A stretch of DNA of 64,000 nucleotides from Pelobates cultripes (GCA_933207985.1 OW240913.1:278743232-278807231); one strand, 5' to 3'. Numbered from the stretch's first letter, positions 11,640 through 22,565 are shown. Made by a program: numbers and translations. The notes: generated by a model not told the origin, from the sequence alone.

Positions 11640-12115
11640 TGAAGAATCAGCAAGGAGCAAGAAGGTAAAGTAAGAAAAGGAGAAGGAACAGAAATGAGCA
11701 GGAAGGGACATCAAGGGGCAGCAAGGAGCTGGAAGGGACAGCAAGGAGCACAAAAGGTAAAGTAGGAGAAGGAGCACAAAGGAACAGAAATGAACAGGAA
11801 GGGTCAGCAAGGAGCTGGAATGTAAAGCAGCACAAAGGTAAAGTAGAAGGAGCAGAAAGGGTCAGAAATGAGCTGGAAGGGGCAGAAGGAGCACAAAGGT
11901 AAAATAGGAGAATGAGTGGAAAGGGCCTGCAAGGAGCAGGAAGGAGCATAAAGGTAAAGGAGCAGAAAGAATCAGAGGGAGCACAAAGGTAAAGTAGAAA
12001 AGGGAGCAGAAAGGGATCAGAATGAGAATGGAGCAGAAGGGCACTAAATAAGCAGAAAGTAGCAGAAAGGTAAAAGAGCAGAAGGGGCCAAGGATAGAAA
12101 ACAGTGTCAGAAGAA
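11640..12115. repeat. purine-rich minisatellite
   Basis: Repeated 'gcagaaagg', 'gcacaaaggtaaag' and 'aaggagctggaag' blocks in variable order, almost all A and G on the plus strand. The leucine/serine/proline-rich minus-strand frames are its shadows. Confidence 0.85.
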
Positions 12116-12189
12116 AAAAAAACACTGTCAAATGAAGGAGAGGAAAAGGAGAGGGCCCAGGCAGGGAAACGCTGGACCTTCTCATCTCC

Positions 12190-12619
12190 AAAGGTAAAAA
12201 AACATCAGTATTAATGTGTTCACTTTTATTTACTGAGTGTCAGGAAGCACAGAGTGCCATTGGGTAGGGGTGTTGCTGATTGGCTAGAGCGGTCAGCTGG
12301 CACTCTAAGCCAATCAGTAGCTCCCCATTCATAAAAAAGTAAAAATATTTTATGAACCGGGAACTAGCGATTGGCTTAGAGCGTCAACTGTCCACTCTAG
12401 CCAATCAGCGGCACCCATGCCTGACGTCAATCTGCACTTCCTGACACTCTGTTTCAGAAGCCAAATACCACTGAGCGACCTGGGGCTGGAGGAAGCCTTT
12501 GGGTTAAACCATTTGAGAGCGATTTAACCCCTTAAAGGAAAGCGAGCACCCAGGGGCTTCCTGGCATCATAGCATTTTCATTTAGGTGAAGTTGTTATGG
12601 TGACCAGAAGGTTCTTTAA
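12190..12619 (+). mobile_element. T2-like element, right part
   Basis: The right end 'gaccagaaggttctttaa' finishes in TTAA at 12616-12619, and an internal inverted pair holds 'tggctagagc' and 'ctctagccaatca'. The left terminus is not recognisable; the sequence fades into the purine-rich array. Confidence 0.45.
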
Positions 12620-12624
12620 TTTGC

Positions 12625-12700
12625 TTAAAGGAACACTATAGTGTCAGGAATACAAACATATATTCCTGACACCATAGTTGTGAAAACTCTATTCACCCTG
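12625..12700 (+). mobile_element. T2-like element, left-end fragment
   Basis: TTAAAGGAACACTATAGTG followed by the hairpin 'tcaggaatacaaac...tattcctgac' is the left end found in the 55991-56584 and 31590-32083 copies. Similarity stops after about 70 bp. Confidence 0.6.
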
Positions 12701-12775
12701 GCTTTATATAATGATAATGGTAATGGCTATGCCCCTTCCCTTTCATGACACTGTCAAAAAGGTACCAAGCATGGA

Positions 12776-13390
12776 TGTCATTACAATTATGCCCCCCCCT
12801 GGAAAAATTCCTGCGGACTCCCATGGTGGTAACCGGCAATATTACCTTTCTCCCTGGAGCCCGAGGACGAGGATGTGGCATTACTTACCTCCGCCAAGCC
12901 ACACAGACCTCCTCCTGCCACTCGGCCGCACGGCAGATGTGGACGTGATGTCACGCCAACTCTTAAAATGGCCACATCATTAATGCAATCCTAATCTGTT
13001 TTGGATCGCAGTGATGACGTGGACCTATCAGAACATAGGTAGCCTATTTAAGGCTTGTTTTAGTCTTTTCATGGTTTCTGTTAAATCCTTTTTTAGTGCT
13101 CCTAGATATTCCCTTGTGATTTCCTGTGTTTGAATTTGGCTTCATATTTGACTTGTGATTTCTGGTATCCTGACCTCGGCTTCATATTTGACTCATGATT
13201 TCTGGTATTCTGACCTGGCTTTGTCTTTACTCTGAGTGTTTTTGTTATCTTGTCCTTAATTTATCTTGACCCTGTTTCTTGTTGCATTATACATTAAGTC
13301 CAGACAATCTAAGGCTCGGTAACACGTCTTTCGAATCCAGCATTTGTTGGTTTTCTCTTTCCTGCATGTTGTTGTACAACTCCCGTGACA
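12776..13390 (+). mobile_element. Gypsy-type LTR
   Basis: A putative TGTCATTAC start and a clear CTCCCGTGACA end; the segment 'gacaatctaaggctcggtaa' corresponds to the conserved 3' part of the LTRs at 3863 and 23354. T-rich repeats of 'tttgactcatgatttctgg' lie inside (13140-13210). No matching target duplication is seen, so the 5' limit is approximate. Confidence 0.6.
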
Positions 13391-13499
13391 GAAGAGTCCA
13401 TCCCCAAAACACACAGGGAAGAAAAATAAAAACTTCAGAAACGAACCATGGTTACCAAGATATCTGGACCATCCTGCACCAACCTGTTAGGCATGAGCC

Positions 13500-14340
13500 T
13501 CCCAAAATGGCGCCGGCGGAAACCTCACCCTCAGTATCCTCAAATTAAGCAAGTCTGTCTGAAAGGCTGTCCACCTTTCCAAAGGTAACTGCAGTGCCAC
13601 AGGGACCCCTACACTAAGGGGGGCACATTCCTATCCACATTAATGCCCTACTCTAGGAGCTCAGAGCCATGTTCCAGGATGATGTAGCTGTGGTGGAGGA
13701 AGTAAATGCACTAGCCAGCAGACTATCCACAACGGAGGGAGAGGTGGGAGCTGCAAAGTTGGCACAGGCAGCCACTGATGCGGCCCTTGGCTTGCTGCAA
13801 AAGTAAAATGCAGGCATGATGCGACTCATAGCTGCCCTGGAAGACAGAACCAAGGCAGGTAATCTCAAACTCAGGGGGGTTCCTGTGACTTGTCACAACA
13901 CTGCTCCCACCGAAACAAGTTAAGCAAGTAGTGGTGGACTACTGCTTTCATTTGCATAAAACCCACCAGGGCCCCCCCACCCTTCCCCTGGACACTTCGA
14001 GGGACATTCTCATTAGGTTCGCGTGGGACTCTGACAGAGGACTCGTCATGGAGGTGACGAGAAATACTCTATGATTTTTTTAAGGCAATACGCCTTACAG
14101 AGACTTGTCTAGACATATTGTCCTGTGGAGGCAATCCCTCCGACATCTTACCCAGTATCTGCGAGACCATGATGTGCCATATCGGTGGGCTCAAATCGGC
14201 CTACAGCAGAAAAAGAAGGCATAACCTGCTCCCTTGCACACCCCACTGAAGTAACCACCCTACTTCAGGAACTGGGTTTACCGGCTGGATCATTCCCAGC
14301 AGTGTCCAGTCAGTTGTGGTCTGTAAACCAAATTACTTTT
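13500..14340 (+). pseudogene. L1-type LINE ORF1 relic
   Basis: Translations in several plus-strand frames show an acidic, alanine-rich helical stretch (13660-13800, suited to the ORF1 coiled coil). A segment reading LEDRTKAGNLKLRGVP follows (13838-13885), then RDILIRFAWDSDRG, then a 'WRQSLRHLTQYLRDHDVPYRW' -like basic segment (14130-14190). This order matches the coiled coil, RRM and C-terminal domains of L1 ORF1 proteins. In-frame stops (for example near 13805 and 13920) and frame changes show it is dead. It directly follows the LTR at 12776-13390. Confidence 0.65.
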
Positions 14341-14977
14341 TTTTTGCATCGACTTAACACCATGAAGAGGACTTTCGCAATGTGCACTATCCAATGCAGA
14401 CCTGCTGCATATATATTCTTTGTTTATCTTTAATTCACAGTCTCAGTTTTACATTTTTATATTTTAAGTTACATTAGTTAATTAATCCCCTATATGTGGC
14501 TCCGTAAGCCAACACCACACATGTTGTACACAGCGTAATTCCCCCTACCTAAGCCTACAGCACCTTGATCCATCAACTGTTTTTATTTCCCCAAGATAAC
14601 TAAGCCAGCCATCTAGGTTTAAGCTAACACACTCATCTACTTCTAGCTGATGATTCTACAGCAGACAGCTGGCTTATTTTACAGACCAAGCTATGCATCA
14701 CCTTTATTCCAACCCATAATATGTTAGGTGTAAATTTACAAGGAGTACATGTGATGCTGAAGCTAATTGCATTACAACCTGTTACGTGTTATTTAACTAT
14801 AATAATATATAAGCGTTGCTAGGACTTTTGACAAGTATTTTGCTCCTCTCACTGAATTTGTTTCTGAATGTTATTGAGGACATGTCTATGTAAAGCTTGT
14901 CAGCCTTGTTGGCAGCACACCCAAAATAAAGCATGTGAAAAAAAAAATGATCTTGGAATATACTTTTTACATATATA
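14341..14977. other. unassigned sequence, possible LINE remainder
   Basis: AT-rich DNA with no clear homology. It may be the ORF1-ORF2 spacer of the L1 relic to the left. It ends in an A-rich stretch (14939-14947) before the Tc1 fragment. Confidence 0.35.
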
Positions 14978-15740
14978 CAGGTGATACTCGAAAAATTATC
15001 ATGCAAAAGTTCATTTATTTCAGTAATGCAACGTAAAAGAGGAAACTAATATATGAGATGGATGCATTACATGCAAAGCAAGATAGTTCAAGCCGTGATT
15101 TGTCATAAGTGCGATGCTTGTGGCTTACAGCTCATGAAAACCCCAAATCCACAATCTCAGTAAATTAGAATATTACATGCAATCAATAAAACAAGGAATG
15201 TACATAGAACAATATCGGACCTCTGAAAAGTATAAGCATGCATATGGACTCAGTACTTGGTTTGGGCCTCTTTTGCAGCAATTACTGCCTCAATGCGGCA
15301 TGGCATGGAAGCTATCAGCCTGTGGCACTGCTGAGGTGTTATGGAAGACCAGGATGCTTCAATAGCGGCCTTCAGCTCTTCTGCATTGTTCGGTCTCATG
15401 TCTCTCATCTTTCTCTTGGCAATGCCCCATAGATTCTGTTTGGGGTTCAGGTCAGGCGAGTTTGTTGGCCAATCAAGCACAGTAATCCCACAGTCATGGA
15501 ACAAGGCTTTGGTGCTTTTGGCAGTGTGCCAAGTCCTGCTGGAAAATGAAGTCAGCATCCCCATAAAGCTCGTCTGCGGAAGGAAGCATGAAGTGCTCCA
15601 AAATCTCCTGGTATATGGCTGCATTGACCCTCGACTTTATGAAGCACAGCAGATGACATGGCTCCCCAAATCAACACAGACTGTGGAAACTTCACACTGG
15701 ACTTCAAGCATCTTGCAGTGTGTGCCTCTCCATTAGTTCC
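14978..15740 (-). mobile_element. Tc1-like element, one end plus transposase 3' half
   Basis: After a TA (14976-14977) the terminal repeat CAGGTGATACTCGAAAAATT begins. It is followed by the subterminal 'ctcagtaaattagaatatta' block and the C-terminal half of a minus-strand transposase. The opposite end is missing after about 15740. Confidence 0.8.
15250..15735 (-). pseudogene. Tc1-like transposase, C-terminal fragment
   Basis: Tc1 transposases are nuclear DDE enzymes that cut at TA-flanked inverted repeats. The minus-strand frame at 15624-15250 carries the C-terminal catalytic part: ITVLDWPTNSPDLNP, then KQNLWG, then a conserved RRIDAV-like tail ending TKY. In working DD34E enzymes the residue after NP-I in this motif is the catalytic Glu; here the text reads NPKQNLW, so Glu is replaced by Gln. 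Upstream coding sequence (15735-15625) continues in another frame, so at least one frameshift lies near the second Asp. The N-terminal DNA-binding half is absent. Confidence 0.85.
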
Positions 15741-15982
15741 AGTAAAATACGTAGACTTAAGAGAAATAAATATTAGTAAGAGACATTATAAGAGACACAC
15801 AAGATGGTGAAAGGGGTTTAGAGATACACAAGGTTGAAAAGGGGTATTAGGATTAACACACAAGCAGGCTTAGAAGGGATGAGTTGGTGCCGAGAGACAC
15901 ACAAATGTTTAAAATTCAGGAGCTGTGTCATCCTGAGTGCTAAGTGACCCTAGAGGGTTTTGACACATTAACATGCATCTTC

Positions 15983-15984
<2 letters not shown>
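15741..15984. other. unassigned spacer
   Basis: Short sequence between the Tc1 fragment and an (AT)n tract, with no recognised feature. Confidence 0.4.

Positions 15985-16013
<29 letters not shown>
15985..16013. repeat. (AT)n microsatellite
   Basis: Uninterrupted AT dinucleotides immediately to the left of the fold-back element. Confidence 0.95.
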
Positions 16014-16107
16014 CAAAATACAGAATCCAGCGCACTCGCTTATTCACTAAACAATGATTTCAAATCTTAGCGATTGTAATAGTTTTATTTAACCCCTTAA
16101 GGACCGA

Positions 16108-16170
16108 GGACGGTTCAGGACCGTCATCGGCATTTTTGCGTTGCCGACCGATGACGGTCCTGAACCGTCC
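16108..16170. repeat. subterminal hairpin of the TTAA element
   Basis: The arm 'ggacggttcaggaccgtcat' and its exact complement are separated by a short loop. Similar GACGG...CCGTC hairpins sit next to the right end of the element at 39113-42836. Confidence 0.9.
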
Positions 16171-16389
16171 TAACGGTCAGAGCTACTTACCTGATCGCCG
16201 TCGTTCCCCCGGCGGTGATCAGCGTGGCTCTGGTTGTGGGGAGACCGTCTGCAGCCCAGACAGTCTCCCCATGGCAGATTAGGACCCCTGGGGCCATGTG
16301 ATCGCTCAACACAGCGATCACATGGTCACAATAGGTGTCCTAGTGTCTGCCTGCAGGGGGACTGCCTGTGCTGACAGGCAGTCTCCCTG

Positions 16390-17020
16390 CTAGTGTAAAA
16401 TCAAAAAAAAAAAAAAAGTTAATGGTAATAAAAAAAATAAAAATAATTATATATGTGTATATATGATATATAGACATATATTATACCTATATACCTATTA
16501 TATACCTATATAATATATGTCTATATAGCATATATATATAATGTCATACTAAGTGTATTTTTATATTAATATGTACTTATATTAATATAAAAATACACTT
16601 ATAATTAAATTACACACGTATATATATAATATATATAATAACTATATATATTGTATATATATATTATTATAAAATATAAATAATAAGTAATTTAAATTAA
16701 ATAAAATTTTTTTTAAATAATAATAAAAAATTAAAAAAAAATTATATAGCTATATGAAATTTTATTCTAACTGTATTTTAAAATTATTATATATATATTT
16801 ATATCAAAATACACTTAGAATGAATTTGTATATATATATATATCTATGTATATAAAAATAAATAAAAATAATAAGAAATATACATACGTCCATATACAAA
16901 ATTACATAAATAATTATATAAATATACACGTAGACTTCAAATATATAAATATGCATATATATTTAAATTCTACGTGCGTATTTATGTAATATTTTTACAT
17001 AATTAAGTAATTTTATTGAT
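16390..17020. repeat. very AT-rich core of the TTAA element
   Basis: Long runs of TATATA and A/T tracts with several inverted stretches (for example around 16540-16600, 'aaaaatacactta' and complement). No coding potential. Confidence 0.8.
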
Positions 17021-17710
17021 TGCAATTTGAGGGACCTGCCTGCCAACCCAGGCCGAAAGTCCAGAGAATTTAATTTGCTAGCACTGTATTTTACCCTGTA
17101 ACGTTCTACGACACCCTAAAACCTGTACATGGGGGGTACTGTTTTACTCGGGAGACTTCGCTGAACACAAATATTAGTGATTCAAAACAGTAAAACATAT
17201 CACAGCGATGATATTGTCAGTGAAAGTGACTTTTTTTGCATTTTTCACACACAAACAGCAGTTTTACTGATGATATAATTGTTGTGATACGTTTTCCAGT
17301 TTTTAAACACTAATATTTGTGTTCAGCAAAGTCTCCTGAGTAAAACAGTACCCCCCATGTACAGGTTTTATAGCATTTTTGAACGTTACAAGGTCAAATA
17401 TATGGGTCAAATATTTTTACATTGAAAATGGCCAGGTTGGTTACGTTGCCTTTGAGAGCGTATGGTAGCCCAGGAATGAGAATTACCCCCATGATGGCAT
17501 ACCATTTGCAAAAGAAGACAACCCAAGGTATTGCAAATGGGGTATGTCCAGTCTTTTTTAGTAACCACTTGGTCACAAACACTGGCCAAAATTAGCGTTC
17601 AATTTCGTTTTTTTACTTTTTTCACACACAAACAAATATGAATGCTTACTTTGGCCAGTGTTTTCGACTAAGTGGCTACTAAAAAAGACTGGACATACCC
17701 CATATTGAAA

Positions 17711-18140
17711 ACTCCGGATCAGTAAACGTAACCCCCCCAAAAAAACTCAATGGCAAATGTAAAAAAAAAATAGAAAAACGGAGCAGTGTGTGATATCGCT
17801 TGGAGCAGTCCCCAATGTAGAGTCCAGGCTTTGCAGGGCAATCAGGTCAGTAAAAGGTGGTGTCCTTTCTCTGCCCCCTCTTGAAAGAGACTCTGCATCT
17901 TTTATATTATTGATTTTATTTTTTTATTTTTTTTTTATTTCCTATTTTATTGATTTTATTTAAGTCTTCACTGAGTGCCTCGACCCCAGGCAGAGCATCG
18001 GAAGCCTGCCCAATGGCTTCCGATGCTCTGCTACACTGCCAGGCTCCTGGGGAGCGATCACCCGGCAGTCAGGAGAAGTATTGCAGGATGCCTCGATATC
18101 GAGGCATCGCTGAAATACCCTTAGAGTCGCTGAAAGGGGT
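17711..18140 (+). repeat. 430-bp segment, copy 1
   Basis: Matches 19603-20032 base for base apart from scattered substitutions. It contains the hairpin GCAGAGCATCGGAAGCC/complement (17990-18031) and the perfect 20-bp palindrome ATGCCTCGATATCGAGGCAT (18088-18107). A more diverged relative is at 22685-22900. Confidence 0.9.
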
Positions 18141-18884
18141 TGTCTACTTTAAAAAAAATATGTACATGTGGGGTGTTATTCAGAGATTTATGACAGATAA
18201 TAGTGTTACAATGTCACTATTGATAAATTTTAAAATGTATGTTTTGAAACCGCAATATCCTACTTGTACCTATAGCCCTATAACATGCAAAAAAAAGCAA
18301 AAAAGCACGTAAACACTAGGTATTTTTAAACTCAGGACAAAATTTGGAATCTATTTAGCAGTTTTTTTCATTCGCTTTTGTAGATGAGTAAAAGATTTTT
18401 CAAGTAAAAGTCAAAAAACATGTATTTTTTTCAATTTTTCATCAGATTTTTGTATTTTTTTTAAATTAAAATACATGAGATTATATAAATAATGGTATGT
18501 AAAGAAAGCCCCTTTTGTCCTGAAAAAAACAATATATAATTTGTATGGGAACAGTAAATGAGAAAGCAGAAAATTACAGCCAAACACAAACACCACAAAA
18601 GTGTAAAAATATGCCTGGTCGCAAATGTACAACATCGCAAAAACAGTCCAGTCCTTAAGGGGTTAAAAACACCTCACCTAGGCAAAAAATGATGGGGGGT
18701 TAGTTACATTATATGATCATACATTGCATAAGCCTGTCAACTACGTCAAAGTACCCCATATTGACGTAGTTGACAGGCTTATGCAATGTATGATCATATA
18801 ATGTAACTAAACCCCCATAATTTTTTGCCTAGGTGAAGTGTTTTTAAATAAAACTATTACAATCGCTAAGATTTGAAATCATTG

Positions 18885-18999
18885 AAAATCACAGTGAGAA
18901 GCTCGGAAGCGCCTCTAGCGGCTGTCAATGAGACAGCCACTAGAGGCTGGATAAACCCTAAAGTAAACATAGCAGTTTCTCTGAATGGTGGTATTTTAA
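18885..18999 (+). repeat. T2-like fragment with CTCTAGCGGCTGTC hairpin
   Basis: 'aaaatcacagtgagaagc' and the hairpin around 18913-18946 reappear in T2-like elements at 31866-31936 and 31420-31456. It abuts the fold-back element. Confidence 0.6.
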
Positions 19000-19602
19000 C
19001 ACTTTCCATGCACTAATTCTACCACCAGTCTTTGTCAAACTATTGGGAAGTCATTTTTTTGTGTTATTTTTTATTCTCACGTTGTATTTTAGGCGTGCAT
19101 TCTCAGTTCCTGTTATGTGGTACTGACAAAGAACATCCCAATATGTGTTCAGCAACATCTCCTGAGTACAGTGATACCACATATGCATAGGTTTGTTGGG
19201 TTGCTTGGGGGGTACAATGCCAAAGCTTTGACATGTGTTTTTCAAATTTGACATATCTTCTTTGTCTATCTTCTTTTTTTGGAGACCTTTTTACATATCC
19301 CAATTTATTTTCTTGCCGTGAACGTGCATATATTTGAAAAGTTGACACCCCAAGGTATTGTATATGGAGTGTTTTGATGCCTTTGATGCAACCGTTTTAG
19401 CCCAAAAAATTGGAGGAAATATGTGGTGGTAATTTTTACATTTTCATTTTTACACACACATTGTGTGTGATTTAGGGTAGCCTGTTGTTGGTTATTGCGA
19501 GAAAACACTCCAGGTTGTTTTCTGCAAGGCCTTCTGAGTACACTCATGCCTCCATACATATGTTGAATAAAGATAGTCTGGCGCAGTAAAAGTAAAAAAA
19601 AA

Positions 19603-20032
19603 ACTCCGGTTCAGTAAACGTAACCCCCCCAAAAAAACTCAATGGCAAATGTAAAAAAAAAATAGAAAAACGGACCAGTGTGTGATATCGCTTGGAGCAG
19701 TCCCCAATGTAGAGTCCAGGCTTTGCAGGGCAATCAGGTCAGTAAAAGGTGGTGTCCTTTCTCTGCCCCCTCTTGAAAGAGACTCTGCATCTTTTATTTT
19801 ATTGATTTTTTTTTTTGATTTTTTTTTTATTTCCTATTTTATTGATTTTATTTAAGTCTTCACTGAGTGCCTCGACCCCAGGCAGAGCATCGGAAGCCTG
19901 CCCAATGGCTTCCGATGCTCTGCTACACTGCCAGGCTCCTGGGGAGCGATCACCCGGCAGTCAGGAGAAGTATTGCAGGATGCCTCGATATCGAGGCATC
20001 GCTGCAATACCCTTAGAGTCGCTGAAAGGGGT
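19603..20032 (+). repeat. 430-bp segment, copy 2
   Basis: Same length and layout as 17711-18140, 1892 bp away, including the 20-bp ATGCCTCGATATCGAGGCAT palindrome. Confidence 0.9.
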
Positions 20033-20097
20033 CCCGATTTCTTCCAGTGCTCATATTTGCGACGGACGTAATAGAAATATCCACAGTCCTTAAGGAC

Positions 20098-21659
20098 TGT
20101 TTTTTTAATTCTTTATATTTGCAGTGAATGAAGGTACCCCAACGGCATTCCTTCAATGCATTTCAGTCGATTGTAACATATAGGTACATGATGAAACTTG
20201 CACAGTTTTATATTTATGTATACTGGAACAAATTATATCTCAAGAACCGCTGAATAACAACAAGGTACATTAATAACAGAGTAAAGCTATTAAAATAATT
20301 AATTAAAATAACGGTTATTGCTGTGGAAGGTGTACAGGTTTGAGCTAAAATATTGATTAGCGTACGTTTAGGACAGGTACACCCTTATGTGGTAAAGTAG
20401 CTGGGCTCAAGATGATTATGAGCGTTCTAACATATCAAGCCTACAGGTTGTGTGGTCAGTATTGGCTATTTCTATGTGTGCCGCTATGTGTAAGCTGCAA
20501 TATGTTTCTTGCTTATGAGTCGCGTGATTTTATGAAAATTACCAGGCAGATGAGTAAGTGATCGGCTGTCTGGGCGCATGGGAGATACATGCGATGAGGC
20601 ATTACACGTGTGTGTAGAGAGTGGCGTGAGATTACAGGACTACATTGCTGGTGAGTCTCTTGTTAGGAGGCTGCAGTGAGGCACACACAGCCTCTCTTGT
20701 AGTCCTGCCAGGTGTAGTCGCTGTCAGCCTATGCCCAGCACAGGGAAAGATGGTAGGGATGCTTTACAGTCCTGCTGGGGCATGAGTAAGTGTAGCGTAG
20801 CTGATTCCAGTGGCTTGCTTGTCCGCCGTCGCTGTATAGGCCTGCCTTGATGTTGCTGGCAAGTGGAGTCCCCTTCTGGTGCTCTGGGCCCCTCCGTGAC
20901 ATCGGGAGAGTTTGGAGCCAGGAGGCATGCTTGTCTGTGGTTAGTCACTTTGTGGGTCTCGGCTTTGCACCGTATCTATATGGAGCTTGTGGGCTCCGTT
21001 GGCTTGATAGCGTTGCGCGGCTTCATCTTGCCTGTTGATGCACAGGTGATACGGGTCTTTTTTCCCGGCGCCATCTTTTAGGTCTCGTCGAGCGGAGGCC
21101 TGTGCGGCTGTGGCGTGTATGTGCAGGTTCTTCAATGGGTAAGTACGCTGTTGCTGTGGCCTGTTGCTCCCTGCTAGTTATTTTTGCCCAGAAGGCGTTG
21201 AATAGGGCATCAAGCTTTGTTTGTATATTTTGCCTCTCTGTACGGTGGTAGCGGTCCCATGTGGCGTCCGCCATTTTGTAGGTCCGTGTAGCCAAGGGCT
21301 GTCAGTGGGGTTCTGCTGTCCACTCTCTTTGTGGCTCCGCTGCCTGGGTGAGTTGGACCGGGATCACCCCCATCGGTCCTGAGGGGGGAGTGGGTAGTCA
21401 GTGGTTCGGTATCTCCGGCTTGGGGGCGAAGAGAGCGGCCATCTCCCCCCAGCTCCATCCGCCGCAGGCCACAGCCTGCCACCTTGTTTACACGATTATT
21501 GGGTATACTCAAGTTTGGTATTGGGTGATTCACCAGGGATCTCCCAGCATGGGTAGCGTGCCCCGGTATCATTACAGGCTTGAGAGCTGGAGGTATTTCC
21601 CCTGGATTTAGTTTGTTTGGGGGGAGCTCGTCCACCATGCAACTGTTCTGCAGGCCCCC
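20098..21659 (-). mobile_element. LINE-like insertion with 10-bp target duplication
   Basis: The 10-mer CCTTAAGGAC flanks the segment on both sides (20088-20097 and 21660-21669). On the minus strand it starts GGGGGGCCTGCAG and ends in an A-rich tail (AATATAAAGAATTAAAAAAAC), resembling the tail of the L1 that ends at 28342. A variable-length duplication plus an A-rich 3' end point to target-primed reverse transcription. No RT is encoded, so this is a deleted or non-autonomous copy (1562 bp). Confidence 0.65.
20724..21638 (-). pseudogene. unrecognised reading frames in the LINE-like insert
   Basis: Three successive minus-strand frames (21638-21210, 21295-21023, 20948-20724) cover most of the insert's 5' part. 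The first is 142 codons from an ATG, and the second begins MADATWDRYHRTERQNIQTK. They are basic, proline- and threonine-rich, with no domain that I recognise. If they once formed one protein, at least two frame changes separate the pieces. They could be the ORF1 or 5'-leader region of a LINE, or non-coding. Confidence 0.25.
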
Positions 21660-21815
21660 CCTTAAGGACCATTTTTTTGTCAGACATACCTAGTACGTCC
21701 GCAGTCCTTAAGGTGTTAATGTTCTTCATGTAGTTGCCTTCTACAATCAAGCATTGAGGCAGGATGCAGCACAAATAAAATCAGAGACCTCAAAATTAGC
21801 AAATTTCTTTTGAAG

Positions 21816-21888
21816 GGAAACTCAATTCTTTTGGAGAAAGTTTGAGGGGCTTCCACTGAAAAATGTCTGGGAGATTAATGGCTCTTTA
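21816..21888 (+). repeat. direct repeat copy 1 (partner at 22977-23047)
   Basis: 'gggaaactcaattcttttgg' through 'gggagattaatggctctt' is repeated almost exactly at 22977-23047. The origin is unclear. Confidence 0.85.
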
Positions 21889-22394
21889 GCGCTAACAAAG
21901 AAACCTTTTATCCCAAGCGATTATGGATGACATCTACATTAGTTAATATAAATTTTTCCATGATATTGCATGATTGAATTTTTCACTTATTTTTTTCAGT
22001 TTTGGTCAGTTGGAGACATTCAAGAATTTCCTTACAAAAGATATTAGAGATTTGGAAATTTGGATTTTAATTGGTAGAAGGAGTAAAAGGAAAATATAAA
22101 AAAAAACACAGGTTATTCAATAATCTAACAATTATAGAACCTGAGAAGGGGAAAAAAATTATGCCAGAATGGCCAAGTTAAATTGGATAATTCTTCCATT
22201 GTATTTATTAATTTATTATTAAAGCTCATATTTACTTTTTGCTGATTTACAAGCATTGAAGTAGTTTTGAGATTATGACAACAAACCTGTATAGTTTTAG
22301 GATTGTTCCAGGGTTAAATTTTGATAATTAAAAATATTTTAAAAGATTAAGGATTGTTAAATTGCACCAGTAGTTATATTTTCCATGCATAATT
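21889..22394. other. unassigned AT-rich sequence
   Basis: No gene or repeat family recognised. Confidence 0.4.
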
Positions 22395-22565
22395 AATCTC
22401 ATAGAAACAGAGAAACATAGAATGTGACGGCAGATAAGAACCATTCGGCCCATCTAGTCTGCCCAATTTTCTAAATACTTTGATTAGTCTCTAGCCTTAT
22501 CTTATAGTTAGGATAGCCTTATGCCTATCCCACGCATGCTTAAACTCCTTTACTCCCAATACACA
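22395..22565 (-). mobile_element. CR1-type LINE 3' end
   Basis: On the minus strand it reads toward 'ccgtcacattctatgtttct' and ends in short ATTCTATG/TTTCTATG repeats, the kind of terminal octamer found at CR1-group 3' ends. The 'gggcagactagatgggccga' block precedes it. Only about 170 bp of 3' UTR remain. Confidence 0.6.

Larger units (their letters stand above)
16093..18662. mobile_element. TTAA-flanked DNA transposon, CCCCTTAAGGAC ends
   Basis: A 2570-bp element with CCCCTTAAGGAC at the left end and its reverse complement at the right end, between TTAA copies at 16089-16092 and 18663-18666. A TTAA target with CCC-starting ends suggests piggyBac-type or Kolobok-type mobilisation, but no transposase is encoded. 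Contents in order are a subterminal hairpin, GC-rich DNA, a very AT-rich core, a segment with 'acactaatatttgtgttcag' in both orientations (17160-17330), and GC-rich hairpins near the right side. Related elements lie at 19000-21719, 39113-42836, 53950-54255 and 57616 onward. Confidence 0.8.
16052..18884. mobile_element. palindromic fold-back element split by a TTAA element
   Basis: The outer arms 16052-16092 and 18845-18884 are reverse complements ('caatgatttcaaatcttagc', then 'gattgtaatagttttattt'). The inner arms 18667-18744 and 18762-18844 continue the pairing ('cctaggcaaaaaat...', 'gttgacaggcttatgcaatg') around a ~15-bp loop. Without the 2.57-kb insert in the left arm, the element would be a hairpin of roughly 115-bp arms. 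No coding sequence is present. The insert's target site can be read in the intact right arm. Confidence 0.85.
19000..21719 (+). mobile_element. TTAA-family element(s), interrupted by a LINE-like insert
   Basis: The internal text at 19120-19560 (for example 'gttcagcaacatctcctgag', 'gacaccccaaggtattg') resembles the interior of the 16093 and 39113 elements. Then come the 430-bp copy 2 and a right end 'gcagtccttaaggtgttaa' finishing in TTAA at 21716-21719. The terminal CCTTAAGGAC of this element is duplicated around the insert at 20098-21659. The left terminus is not resolved, and more than one copy may be fused here. Confidence 0.55.

Noticed and set aside
11005..12191. Open frames in the GT-rich and purine-rich arrays
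   Set aside because: Low-complexity shadows of tandem repeats.
21210..21638. Host exon on the minus strand
   Set aside because: It lies wholly inside an insert bounded by a 10-bp duplication, so it is element sequence even though its product is unknown.
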